Position numbers and translations under genes: made by a program. Shown in pieces: positions 8,594-16,358 of a stretch of 22,076 nt of DNA (the stretch's first letter is position 1; each line of letters starts with the position of its first letter). The notes beneath the pieces are model-generated. The model did not search any database and was not told the origin of the DNA. It saw only the letters and a list, made by a program, of their open reading frames with translations. The stretch comes from Hippea sp964442345. GTDB taxonomy: Bacteria; Campylobacterota_A; Desulfurellia; Desulfurellales; Hippeaceae. The DNA is taken from contig CAYTZD010000023.1 of the NCBI GenBank assembly GCA_964442345.1, positions 1 through 22,076 on the forward strand, written 5' to 3'.

Positions 8594-9175
8594 TCAATCA
8601 TTCATACTCACATAGTAAACATTAGGTAATGTACCTTTATCTTCCTGAAGTCTCCAAACTTTTTTAGCATCTTTTAATAGCTTGTAAACCTTGCTGTTTT
8701 TGTCATTTAAGTCTCCAAAGTTTCTTGCTTCACCCACGCAAGTTGCGACACAGGCAGGCTCAAGACCATTACTTATCCTTGGCAGACAGAATGTACATTT
8801 ATCAACAGCTGTCAACTCTTCGTTGTAATATCTTGCGTTATAAGGACAAGCTTCCATACACGCCTTACAGCCTATGCACATGGATGGCTCAACCAGTACA
8901 ATACCATCTTCTTCTCTTTTATAACTTGCACCGGTTGGGCAAACATCAACACACGGAGCGTTATCACAATGATTACATAGTACAGGAAGAAAGCTTACAA
9001 CGGGATTACCATCAACACCTTTTTTCTCAATCTCTAAAACCTGCGTTCTAAACATCTCTTTATTAATAGGCACTTCCCATTCGAATTTGCAGGCACTATA
9101 ACATGCCATGCACCCTATACACCTATCCTGCACTATAACCATGGCATATCTATGCTTTCTATTCTTTGCATCCAT
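8594..9175 (-). CDS. Four-cluster ferredoxin subunit of molybdopterin oxidoreductase (PsrB/PhsB-like)
   Basis: This 193-residue electron-transfer subunit links the catalytic subunit to the membrane subunit in Psr/Phs/Dms-type enzymes. Four cysteine groups that would hold four [4Fe-4S] clusters are visible: CIGCMACYSAC from residue 19, CNHCDNAPCVDVC, CIGCKACMEAC, and a split group made of CTFC and CVATC. No signal peptide is present. In this family the ferredoxin subunit is exported by the Tat system together with the signal-bearing catalytic partner, which is encoded two bases upstream. An AGGGG ribosome site formed by the end of that gene precedes the ATG. Identification as this subunit type is firm; the exact substrate class is not. 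Confidence 0.95.
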   Translation of the reverse strand: MDAKNRKHRYAMVIVQDRCIGCMACYSACKFEWEVPINKEMFRTQVLEIEKKGVDGNPVVSFLPVLCNHCDNAPCVDVCPTGASYKREEDGIVLVEPSMCIGCKACMEACPYNARYYNEELTAVDKCTFCLPRISNGLEPACVATCVGEARNFGDLNDKNSKVYKLLKDAKKVWRLQEDKGTLPNVYYVSMND

Positions 9176-9177
9176 GA

Positions 9178-11484
9178 TTAACCCCTAACCTTCTTTATTT
9201 TGACGAAAGCGTTGTTTAAAGCTGCTGCCCCACTAATCCTATCAACGCCATCGCTACACAGAGATGAATCAGAAGCTCCTTTCTTGTAAGCAACTTCAAG
9301 GAATTTGGAGATATGTCCAAATCCATGAGCAATAAATACACAGTCTCTTCTTATTCTTGATGTAGGTTTCACTTTTATAGGCTCAGAATCAATACCTGTC
9401 TCAAGACTATGAAGGACAACTTTATCATGCTCTCTAAGTCCAAGCTTCTTGGCTTCTTCCTCGTTTATCCACAATTCGTTTTCTGGATATATTTCTGCAA
9501 GCATCTTATTATTTTGAGTTCTTGCATGGGTATGCATAGGTACTCTTCCAAATAACAACCTGTAAGCTCCACTTTCTTTCGGCTGGAGGGGTGGAACATA
9601 CTTGGGTAGCGGATAGTAATACTCATCATTCTTTTCTTCGTAGAATTTAGCAAGCTTTGTGGAATAAAGCTCGACTTTTTTGGTGGGCGTTTTAAATATA
9701 AGCTCTTCTCCTGCAGCCTGTGGGAAAGGCTGTGCGCCTTCAAATACCACAACACCTTTTTCTTTTAGCTCTTTTCGCTGTTCTTCTGGCAAATCTTTCA
9801 GCACATCTTCTATTCTCTCTTCGATACTCTTTTCAAAGTATTTGCCATGACCCAATCTCTCTGCTATGCCTTTTGCTATATCCCATGCACCCTTCGTATC
9901 AAACAGTGGTTTTACAGCAGGCTCTCTTATTGCAATAAACGGATAAGCGTCTTTTTGGACATGTGGTAGATCATATCTCTCAAGATAGACAGATTCTGGC
10001 AGTATAACATCCGCATACATACTGATGTCGTTTGGTATTATGTCTATATCAACTATAAGGTCAAGGTTAGGTATAACTTCTTCAATAAGCTTATTCTTTC
10101 CTATAGAAGAAGAACCTATCGGATTTGTTCCATAGAGAAGCCAAGCCTTAATAGGATAAGGTTTCTGTGTCCTTGTGGCTTCTATCATACCGTTTTCTCT
10201 TCCTAAGCTTTTTGGAGCAAGCGGGAATAATGTTCCTGCACCGTCAGCTCTCTCGTCGGTTGGCTTTGGTGGTTCTCCTTCTTTTGGCTCTTTAAACTCT
10301 ATTTCTCTAACATCACACTCGCCTTTATTGTATTCCGCTAATATATAAGCATACTTGCTTCTTACCCATATACCGCCTGGAACGCCCCAATTCCCTGCAA
10401 GTGCGTTAAGTATAGCTATAGCTCTTGATGTTTGAGTATCGTTGCCATATCTTGAGAATCGTCTTGGTGGAACAGCAACAACATTTGGAGCATATTTTGC
10501 AAATTCCCAAGCAACTGTTTCTATTGTCTTTGCATCTATACCTGTCTCTTTCTCTGCCCACTCTGGTGTATATTGTTTTACATGTTCTGCAAGCTGACTA
10601 AAACCAAAGCAGTACTTATTAACAAAGTCCATATTAACCAGTCCGTCTCTTATCATTACATGTATAATACCCAAAATAAGAGCAAGGTCTGTTCCTGGTC
10701 TTACAGGAAGCCACCTATAAGCCTTTGCAGCAGTTTCAGAAAATCTTGGGTCGCAGTAAACCAACTTTGCTCCTCTTGCCAATGCTTCGGTTACATCTTC
10801 TGCTTCCCTTACCTGTAAAGAGCCAAGCAGGTTTCTTCCAAAAGAGATTATGTATTTTGAGTTTTTAAAATCGAAAGTTGAATGCCCTGAAACACCCGTT
10901 CCATAAGTTAGAACCCAGCCCACTTCTCTTGAGCCCATACATTGAGAATAAGCCGGTATAACAACATTAGGCGTTCCTATAGCATGGGAAAGAATAACAA
11001 ATGGTTCTTCTCCTGTTCCATGCAAAAAACTTGCAACACTTCTTGCACCATACTTATTGGTTATCTCTTTAAGCTTATTAGCTACATAATCAAACGCTTC
11101 ATCCCAGCTTGCTTTTTTAAATTTTCCTTCCCCTCTTTTTCCTACCCTTATAAGCGGATATTTGAGTCTGTTAGGATCATATAAAGATAAAATTCCAGAA
11201 TTTCCCTTTGCACAGAGATGCCCTCTGTTGTTTGGATTCAAAGGGTTACCTTCAAGCTTATGAACAACGCCGTTTCTCGTATGAGCTATAACACCGCAAT
11301 TCCAAAAGCACATCTCGCAGTATGTAAAGCTTGTTTTTCCTTTGTCGTAATGTGTCATTTTTTCATCATACAACTCTTTCTTAGACTTAGCAGACGAACT
11401 CTTTGAGAACATGCCACCTGCCGCTAAAGCAGAAGTCGTTATGGTGGCAGTTTTTATAAATGCTCTTCTTGTTATTTTAGCCAT
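9178..11484 (-). CDS. Molybdopterin oxidoreductase catalytic subunit, polysulfide/thiosulfate reductase-like (PsrA/PhsA type)
   Basis: The 768-residue protein is a DMSO-reductase-family molybdoenzyme, close in length to PsrA and PhsA. Residues 6-11 (RRAFIK) followed by a hydrophobic stretch form a Tat signal, placing the mature enzyme outside the membrane. The [4Fe-4S] cluster ligands are C56, C59, C63 and C91 (CEMCFWNC ... LCAKG). C182 in YSQCMGSREVG is the likely molybdenum ligand, as in Psr/Phs enzymes and unlike Ser in DMSO reductase. The C-terminal molybdopterin-binding domain is present (PMHTHARTQNN near 660, followed by the WINEEEAKKLG segment). GAGGAGG precedes the ATG, and the start overlaps the membrane subunit gene by eight bases. 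Polysulfide or sulfur is the best-guess substrate because of the rhodanese and CoA-transferase nearby. Thiosulfate, tetrathionate or a reverse, oxidative role remain possible. Confidence 0.92.
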   Translation of the reverse strand: MAKITRRAFIKTATITTSALAAGGMFSKSSSAKSKKELYDEKMTHYDKGKTSFTYCEMCFWNCGVIAHTRNGVVHKLEGNPLNPNNRGHLCAKGNSGILSLYDPNRLKYPLIRVGKRGEGKFKKASWDEAFDYVANKLKEITNKYGARSVASFLHGTGEEPFVILSHAIGTPNVVIPAYSQCMGSREVGWVLTYGTGVSGHSTFDFKNSKYIISFGRNLLGSLQVREAEDVTEALARGAKLVYCDPRFSETAAKAYRWLPVRPGTDLALILGIIHVMIRDGLVNMDFVNKYCFGFSQLAEHVKQYTPEWAEKETGIDAKTIETVAWEFAKYAPNVVAVPPRRFSRYGNDTQTSRAIAILNALAGNWGVPGGIWVRSKYAYILAEYNKGECDVREIEFKEPKEGEPPKPTDERADGAGTLFPLAPKSLGRENGMIEATRTQKPYPIKAWLLYGTNPIGSSSIGKNKLIEEVIPNLDLIVDIDIIPNDISMYADVILPESVYLERYDLPHVQKDAYPFIAIREPAVKPLFDTKGAWDIAKGIAERLGHGKYFEKSIEERIEDVLKDLPEEQRKELKEKGVVVFEGAQPFPQAAGEELIFKTPTKKVELYSTKLAKFYEEKNDEYYYPLPKYVPPLQPKESGAYRLLFGRVPMHTHARTQNNKMLAEIYPENELWINEEEAKKLGLREHDKVVLHSLETGIDSEPIKVKPTSRIRRDCVFIAHGFGHISKFLEVAYKKGASDSSLCSDGVDRISGAAALNNAFVKIKKVRG

Positions 11485-12634
11485 GGTTTTCCTCCTCTAA
11501 TCGGAGAATCCGACTTCCTAAAACATATAATAAACCCATAACTCCTGCAGCTGAAATAAACAAACTTATCTCAGCAATTGACGGGAAATAATGTAAGACT
11601 TCAACTTTATCAAAATATACAGAGTTCACAGGAATAATCTGTCCTGCAATAACGGCATCATACCTCATAAAGAATACACCTATTATTACACAAAAAGCGG
11701 CAAACAGTGATGCCTTCAGAGATTTAAATTTTGATAAGAGTAAAACAAAGAAAGGAATCAGGATTCCAATAATTACTTCAAAAAACCAGAAATTAAATGC
11801 CATAGAACCAGCAATAAGCTCTTTTGTTGCCTGATAGGTCATAGGCTCTCTTCCGTAAAGCAGCGTTATAATCCTCCAGATTTTTACAAATATAACAGCA
11901 ATAAGCACCAAGAATAAGGTTTTTGAGAATGTCTTTAATGCCGTTTCAAGCCTCTCATCGGAGAGTTCTTTTCTACTTATGAATAGAATAATAATTGCAA
12001 AGGAAGCTCCCAGTCCAATAGCCGAAAGAATGAAAAACATTGGCATAAACGGACCATGCCAAAAAGGTCTTGCCACATTTGCAGAAAAAACAAACCCCAT
12101 ATTACTATACGCACTTATTCCAACCACAAATCCCAATAAGCTTGCAATAAATGTGTATTTTTCCTTATTGGCAAGAAGCAAAAGAACTTCAGCTATAACA
12201 ATAGGTAATTCCATAGCATACAAAACAGACATCCACCAGATAGGAGAAGTCCAATGAAACGGAACAATATTTATCACAAATCTAAGTATTTGTAATCTAA
12301 AAGGCCCACCTAAATCCCAAAAGATTATAAAAAATCCAGCAAGCAGAGCACTCAAAGCCATCCACATAATCTTTCTGCTTAACACATGAAAATTCTCAAA
12401 ACCAAACAAATGACCAAAGGCTGCAAGTAAAGACAAACCTGTTGTAATACCGACAAAGAACGAATAGCCAATTATGAGAAGCCCCCACGAAATCTCACGT
12501 GTTACATTATAACTTGCCTCCTGGCCATTAAAAAACACCAACGCCATACCTATGCCACCGACAGCAACAAGCAACAGATAAAATACAACCCAGCCATCAA
12601 TGGCAAAGCGCTCCTTTAAGATTCGCTGAGACAT
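11477..12634 (-). CDS. NrfD/PsrC-family quinone-interacting membrane subunit
   Basis: This 385-residue, very hydrophobic protein has about nine or ten predicted helices. Members of the NrfD family anchor Psr, Ttr, Qrc and ACIII complexes and bind quinone. Family-like segments are YSFFVGITTGLSLLAAF (57-73), a DLGGPFR stretch followed by WTSPIWW, and AFNFWFFEVIIGILIPF near 283-299. It is longer than the minimal 8-helix PsrC, which suggests the larger NrfD subtype. It carries no haem motif of its own, so electrons would pass straight from quinone to the ferredoxin subunit. The ATG follows a strong AAGGGGG ribosome site that lies inside the end of the chaperone gene; the two reading frames overlap by 19 bases. 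It is placed directly upstream of the catalytic subunit gene. Confidence 0.93.
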   Translation of the reverse strand: MSQRILKERFAIDGWVVFYLLLVAVGGIGMALVFFNGQEASYNVTREISWGLLIIGYSFFVGITTGLSLLAAFGHLFGFENFHVLSRKIMWMALSALLAGFFIIFWDLGGPFRLQILRFVINIVPFHWTSPIWWMSVLYAMELPIVIAEVLLLLANKEKYTFIASLLGFVVGISAYSNMGFVFSANVARPFWHGPFMPMFFILSAIGLGASFAIIILFISRKELSDERLETALKTFSKTLFLVLIAVIFVKIWRIITLLYGREPMTYQATKELIAGSMAFNFWFFEVIIGILIPFFVLLLSKFKSLKASLFAAFCVIIGVFFMRYDAVIAGQIIPVNSVYFDKVEVLHYFPSIAEISLFISAAGVMGLLYVLGSRILRLEEENHG

Positions 12635-13155
12635 ACTTCCCCCTTCTTAATCCTATTTAGAAGATTTACAAGTATTGACAAAATTTCCCCATATATCTTG
12701 CTTTTATCCTTTACACACTTATAAAACTCGTTTATCCAACCAAGATGCTCCTTAACCATCTTGCATGCTTCTTTAAATCTTTTCTCCTCTATAAGGAGCG
12801 AAAGAAATCCAATCTCTACAGAGATATGATCTGGTGGCATTTTAAGCTCATCCCTGTTGTATCTATAGCCACACTTTTCATAGAACCTTTCAACACTTAA
12901 AGCCTCATTGCCCATAAGTCTCTTTTTAAACCACCAAGATTCATACGGTACACATTCGACGCCGCCAAACTTTGCATCAAACATATTAATATAATGACTC
13001 TGCAAATCATCCAAACTCTTATCCTTCAAAATCTCATCCACCTTATTTGTGGATCCCACAAGAGAAAATAACTTTGCAAGTTCATCTTTTATCTCTTTTT
13101 CTGGATAATAGAGTAAATCTGCACAAACCCCTAAGGCTTCTGAAAGCTCATTCAT
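12616..13155 (-). CDS. TorD/DmsD-family molybdoenzyme maturation chaperone
   Basis: The 179-residue, largely helical protein matches cytoplasmic chaperones that bind the Tat signal and apo-form of a molybdoenzyme until cofactor is loaded. The segment CVPYESWW near 68-75 and the signature PPDHISVEIGFLSLLIEE near 107-124 are characteristic of TorD proteins. It is the first gene of the respiratory operon, which fits a dedicated chaperone for the catalytic subunit two genes downstream. The ATG has only a weak purine stretch (AAG) close by; a stronger GGAGGG lies 18 bases upstream in the 3' arm of the terminator hairpin, too far for normal use. No convincing promoter of its own was seen in the 68 bases that separate it from the rhodanese gene. 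Confidence 0.88.
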   Translation of the reverse strand: MNELSEALGVCADLLYYPEKEIKDELAKLFSLVGSTNKVDEILKDKSLDDLQSHYINMFDAKFGGVECVPYESWWFKKRLMGNEALSVERFYEKCGYRYNRDELKMPPDHISVEIGFLSLLIEEKRFKEACKMVKEHLGWINEFYKCVKDKSKIYGEILSILVNLLNRIKKGEVCLSES

Positions 13156-13164
13156 ATTTTCATC

Positions 13165-13204
13165 TTAAAAAAGCCCTCCTTCTGTCCAACCAGAAGAAGG
13201 GCTT
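13165..13204 (-). terminator. Rho-independent terminator after the rhodanese gene
   Basis: On the minus strand a 14-base-pair stem (arms 13191-13204 and 13171-13184, six-base loop) is followed by a T run at 13172-13167. The single irregular pair is G-U on the minus-strand RNA but a C-A mismatch on the plus-strand RNA, so the element is built for minus-strand transcription. It sits 20 bases after the rhodanese stop and only about 10 bases before the chaperone ATG. Confidence 0.85.
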
Positions 13205-13223
13205 CAGTCCTGTTATTTTTTTC

Positions 13224-13679
13224 TTACTTCTTTACACCCTTGCCCATTCCAGCAGGTTCACCCTTCTCAATTGGCAAACCAGCCTTTTTCCAGGCAAGGA
13301 AGCCACCTTTTAAGTTGTAAGCTTTATAACCAAGCTGAACCATGTCATATGTGGAAATTGAACCCCTTCCACCAGTTTTGCAGTAAACAATGTAAGTCTT
13401 GGACTTATCTTTGAACCACTTAAGAGCTTTGAAGTCCAATAATCCTCGTGGAGCCCATACTGCCCCAGGAATATGGCCAGCTTTATACTCTGGCAAGCTT
13501 CTTACATCAACAAAAATCGCACCTTTCATCTTTGCTGCTTTCTGTGGTGCTACCTGCTGGATGTGCTGTTTTGCAATCTCCATCTTCTTTTTGGAGACAG
13601 GCGTACCAGCATAAGCACCAAAGCTCGCCGTAAAGATAAACATACAAGCTGCTACCATTGATACAAAAAACCTCTTCAT
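13224..13679 (-). CDS. Secreted single-domain rhodanese (possible periplasmic sulfur carrier)
   Basis: The 151-residue protein has a cleavable signal peptide (MKRFFVSMVAACMFIFTASF, then a Gly-Ala-Tyr-Ala cleavage region near residue 24). One rhodanese domain follows, with FVDVRSLPEYKAGHIPGA (56-73) and the active-site loop C100-K-T-G-G-R-G-S. The cysteine can carry a persulfide. Periplasmic single-domain sulfurtransferases such as Sud of Wolinella bind polysulfide sulfur and pass it to Psr. The function here is inferred from export, the intact active Cys and the Psr-like operon just downstream. The C-terminus is a short basic Gly/Lys tail. The ATG has a strong GGAGGT site. Expression is probably controlled by the Crp-type operator upstream, and a strong terminator follows. 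Confidence 0.9.
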   Translation of the reverse strand: MKRFFVSMVAACMFIFTASFGAYAGTPVSKKKMEIAKQHIQQVAPQKAAKMKGAIFVDVRSLPEYKAGHIPGAVWAPRGLLDFKALKWFKDKSKTYIVYCKTGGRGSISTYDMVQLGYKAYNLKGGFLAWKKAGLPIEKGEPAGMGKGVKK

Positions 13680-13715
13680 AAAGCACCTCCCTTCACAAAA
13701 TTTATTCTTGATTTA

Positions 13716-13721
13716 ATTATA
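13716..13721 (-). promoter_or_regulatory. -10 element of the rhodanese promoter
   Basis: A perfect TATAAT hexamer lies on the minus strand, giving a predicted start point near 13709 and a 5' leader of about 30 bases. The hexamer expected at -35 with 17-base spacing is CATCTA, which is poor. That suits a promoter depending on an activator bound at the palindrome just upstream. Confidence 0.65.
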
Positions 13722-13742
13722 TAGAGAAAGAAAATTAATAGA

Positions 13743-13758
13743 TGTGATTTAAATCACA
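13743..13758. promoter_or_regulatory. Crp/Fnr-type operator, perfect 16-bp palindrome
   Basis: TGTGATTTAAATCACA is a perfect inverted repeat and an exact match to the TGTGA-N6-TCACA consensus recognised by Crp-like proteins. Its centre (between 13750 and 13751) is 41.5 bases upstream of the start point predicted from the TATAAT at 13721-13716. That is the standard class II activator position. It lies between the regulator gene and the rhodanese gene. The regulator's recognition helix has the matching residues. Confidence 0.8.
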
Positions 13759-13765
13759 CCTTAGA

Positions 13766-14440
13766 TCAAGATCCATTTAAGCAGTAATCTTGAAGTTTTT
13801 TTAAATCCTTTACAACTATCTGCTTTTGACCTATATCCAATACACCTTCTTTTTTCAAACGAGACAAAATCCTACAGACAGTCTCTCTACACACTCCGCT
13901 TAATGATGCTATCTCGTTTTGAGTAAGCGGAATAACATATCTCTCTTCTTTAGCAAATACATAGCTGTCATCTGTCAATATATTAAATATCCTAACTTTT
14001 GTATCGTTTAATGCGACATTCTCAAGAATTCTCGACTTTACAAAAAATCTGTTAGCCATCATGTTGAGAATTTTAACATAAATATCCGGATATTTTTTAA
14101 ATATTCTCTCAATATCTTTCCTATAAATATAGTAAACACTGCTTTCTTCTATAGCCCTTACATTGGAAACAGCCCTACCAAGAGTAAAGGCAGCAAGACA
14201 AAACGGTTCAAATGGTTTTATATACCAAAGTGTAAATTTTTTACCACTCTCACTATTTTTATAAACTTCAACCTTTCCATCTTTAAGTATAAAAAGCCCA
14301 TCCACAACATCGTTCTCTATAAATATTATCTCACCTTTTGTATAATTTTTAACCCTTATATGCTTATCTATCTCTTTTAGAGCTTCGCTGTCTAACTGGG
14401 AAAATATTTCTATATTCTTAATAATCCTTGTATCCCTCAT
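13766..14440 (-). CDS. Crp/Fnr-family transcriptional regulator
   Basis: The 224-residue protein has an N-terminal cyclic-nucleotide-binding-type beta-roll (about 10-115), a long dimerisation helix, and a C-terminal helix-turn-helix (about 172-202). The recognition helix reads CRETVCR: R185, E186 and R190 correspond to R180, E181 and R185 of E. coli CRP, which read TGTGA half-sites. The four-cysteine arrangement used by FNR for an oxygen-sensing [4Fe-4S] cluster is absent; cysteines occur only at 81, 184, 189 and 220. The signal it senses is therefore unknown. AAGGAG precedes the ATG. No terminator is seen between its stop and the rhodanese promoter. Its position beside a cognate palindrome suggests it activates the rhodanese gene and perhaps the respiratory operon. 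Confidence 0.92.
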   Translation of the reverse strand: MRDTRIIKNIEIFSQLDSEALKEIDKHIRVKNYTKGEIIFIENDVVDGLFILKDGKVEVYKNSESGKKFTLWYIKPFEPFCLAAFTLGRAVSNVRAIEESSVYYIYRKDIERIFKKYPDIYVKILNMMANRFFVKSRILENVALNDTKVRIFNILTDDSYVFAKEERYVIPLTQNEIASLSGVCRETVCRILSRLKKEGVLDIGQKQIVVKDLKKLQDYCLNGS

Positions 14441-14605
14441 TTTTCTCCTTAAAAATTATACATCAAAACTCTTAAACTATCAATCTAAATTAAAAGCCAA
14501 AAAATAAAAAACTTAAATATTCTTTTCTATTCTAAAAAAGGCAACGCAGCATAATTAATCAATACTATCAGAAACTTAACTCATATCAAAAAAGTATCTT
14601 AATAG

Positions 14606-14634
14606 TTGACTTTTTAGAAATAATTTTTTATATT
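14606..14634 (+). promoter_or_regulatory. Sigma-70-type promoter of the CoA-transferase gene
   Basis: TTGACT (14606-14611) and TATATT (14629-14634) are separated by exactly 17 bases, and the predicted start point is near 14641. Each hexamer differs from consensus at one position. The 234-base gap between the divergent regulator gene and this gene is otherwise AT-rich, without a visible operator or RNA gene. Confidence 0.75.
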
Positions 14635-14674
14635 TTAGTTAGGTAAAGTTAAATAACTTTTTAGGAGGTTGTAG

Positions 14675-16339
14675 ATGAAAAACAAAGTAGTTGGAGCAAG
14701 GGAAGCTTTAAGCGTCATTAAGGATGGAGATGTAGTTGCCATCTCAGGATTTAACCTAACAACTTCACCTGAGTATCTGATCTTAGAGCTCTTTGAAATG
14801 TACAAGGAAACAGGCCATCCAAACAATCTTTTCATCATCTCTGACACCTTGCCAGCAGTTCCAGACAGAGGTCTTGATAAGGTTTTTGCAGAGTTATACG
14901 AAGACAAAAACCAGAACTTCATCAGAGGCGTTTTAATGCCATTTATCGGATGGTCTCCAGCATTGATGAAAATGACACTTGAAAACAGAATTGAAGTTTA
15001 CTCCTATGCCATCGGAACAACATCCTACTGGTTTAGAGAGATTGCAAGCGGAAGACCAGGTCTTTTGACAAAGGTTGGTCTTGGAACATTCTTAGACCCA
15101 AGAATTGACGGTGGTGCATCCAACGAGATAGCAAAAGAGAAGAAAACATGCAAGGTTGAACTACTTGAGATAGATGGAGAAGAGTGGCTGCTTTACAAAG
15201 CTCCAACACCAGATGTAACCCTAATAAGAGGGACAACAGCAGACACAGATGGTAATGTTTCAATGGAAGAAGAAGGATTCTATGGCACAGTTCTCAATAT
15301 GGCTCAGGCTGCAAAAGCTCAGCCAAATCCAGGAAAAACAATCGTTCAAGTTAAATATGTTGCAAGAAAAGACACAATCCCGACAAGAGATGTTGTTGTT
15401 CCTGGTCCATTAGTAGATTATGTTGTAGTTACTCCTGATGCTGACAAATACCACAGGGTATCTGGAAGCTATTTAGTTGACCCAAGACTTGCAGGAACTG
15501 TAAAAGCTCAAAAAACAAAAGAGCTTGAAAGCTTACTTCCAACACCAGATAAGATAAGAGATAGAATTGCAGCAGGAAGGGTTCTTATCGAGACAATGAG
15601 ACTCGTTGCTGAACTCAAAAAACCACTCTTTGGAAACTTGGGTATAGGTATCCCTGTTTTCGTATCATGGCTTGCAGGTGAATTTGGATACAGCGACTTC
15701 TTGGCTTTGACAGTTGAGCCAGGCCCAGTTGGCGGTATCGCTCTTGTCGGACAGGACTTCGGTGTTGCTATTTCTCCAAATGCAATAATCCCAATGCCAG
15801 ACATGTTTACAAACTACGAAGGTGGTATTATTGACTTTGCATCCTTAGGCTTCATGCAGATAGACGCAAAGGGTAATGTTAACCCATCTTACAGTCCTGT
15901 AAGGGTATCTGGTCCTGGTGGATTCCCAGTAATTTCTGCTGGTTCTCCAAGAACATTCTTCGCTGGTGGTTTCACAGCAGGAAAAGGCATCGACATTGAC
16001 GCAGACAATGGTAAGCTTATGATTAAATCTGACGGTAACATCTTGAAGTTCAACAATGAACTTGTAAAAATCGTATTCTCTGGCCCACAGGCTGTAAAGA
16101 ACGGCAAGAGAATACTTTACATCACAGAGAGAGCCGTATTTGAGCTAACAGAGAACGGCTTGAGACTCAAAGAAGTTGCACCAGGTGTCGATATTGAGAA
16201 AGACATCTTGGCAAAGATGGAATTCAAGCCTGAAGTTCCAGACAATGTTGAGACAATGCCAGAAGTTCTTTTCTACAAAGACATGGCTCCACTAAAAGAG
16301 TACATCGACGGCATTCTCAAAGAAGGCGGAATAATCTAA
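14675..16339 (+). CDS. Family I acyl-CoA:carboxylate CoA-transferase (YdiF/propionate CoA-transferase-like)
   Basis: This 554-residue cytoplasmic enzyme has both CoA-transferase halves fused in one chain, as in YdiF and Pct. The first half has IRGTTADTDGNVSMEEEGF near 184-202 and a downstream AQAAKAQPNPGKTIVQV segment. The second half has LTVEPGPVGG, where E348 is the likely glutamate forming the CoA thioester, followed by a GGIIDFASLG-type stretch and GPGGFPVIS. These enzymes move CoA between acyl-CoA and short-chain acids. In an acetate-oxidising sulfur reducer a natural job would be succinyl-CoA:acetate transfer, but the substrate pair cannot be read from the sequence. AGGAGG precedes the ATG. 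The gene is monocistronic with a near-consensus promoter and strong terminator, and it uses more C-ending codons (ATC, GAC, AAC) than its neighbours, as highly expressed genes do. Confidence 0.9.
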   Translation: MKNKVVGAREALSVIKDGDVVAISGFNLTTSPEYLILELFEMYKETGHPNNLFIISDTLPAVPDRGLDKVFAELYEDKNQNFIRGVLMPFIGWSPALMKMTLENRIEVYSYAIGTTSYWFREIASGRPGLLTKVGLGTFLDPRIDGGASNEIAKEKKTCKVELLEIDGEEWLLYKAPTPDVTLIRGTTADTDGNVSMEEEGFYGTVLNMAQAAKAQPNPGKTIVQVKYVARKDTIPTRDVVVPGPLVDYVVVTPDADKYHRVSGSYLVDPRLAGTVKAQKTKELESLLPTPDKIRDRIAAGRVLIETMRLVAELKKPLFGNLGIGIPVFVSWLAGEFGYSDFLALTVEPGPVGGIALVGQDFGVAISPNAIIPMPDMFTNYEGGIIDFASLGFMQIDAKGNVNPSYSPVRVSGPGGFPVISAGSPRTFFAGGFTAGKGIDIDADNGKLMIKSDGNILKFNNELVKIVFSGPQAVKNGKRILYITERAVFELTENGLRLKEVAPGVDIEKDILAKMEFKPEVPDNVETMPEVLFYKDMAPLKEYIDGILKEGGII

Positions 16340-16358
16340 ATCTAATTCGAGAAAAATC

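Noticed and set aside
8580..8597. In-frame TTG start for the small TPR-like protein, overlapping the ferredoxin gene
   Set aside because: The extension encodes the ribosome site itself (GGAGAGG), and the ATG at 8579 starts a normal basic-hydrophobic anchor.
9465..9755. A 96-codon frame inside the molybdenum subunit gene
   Set aside because: It overlaps the conserved C-terminal molybdopterin domain in another frame and shows no recognisable motif.
13743..13758. The palindrome as a terminator for the regulator gene
   Set aside because: Its centre is all A/T with no loop or T tract following, and it matches the Crp consensus exactly; an operator explains it better.
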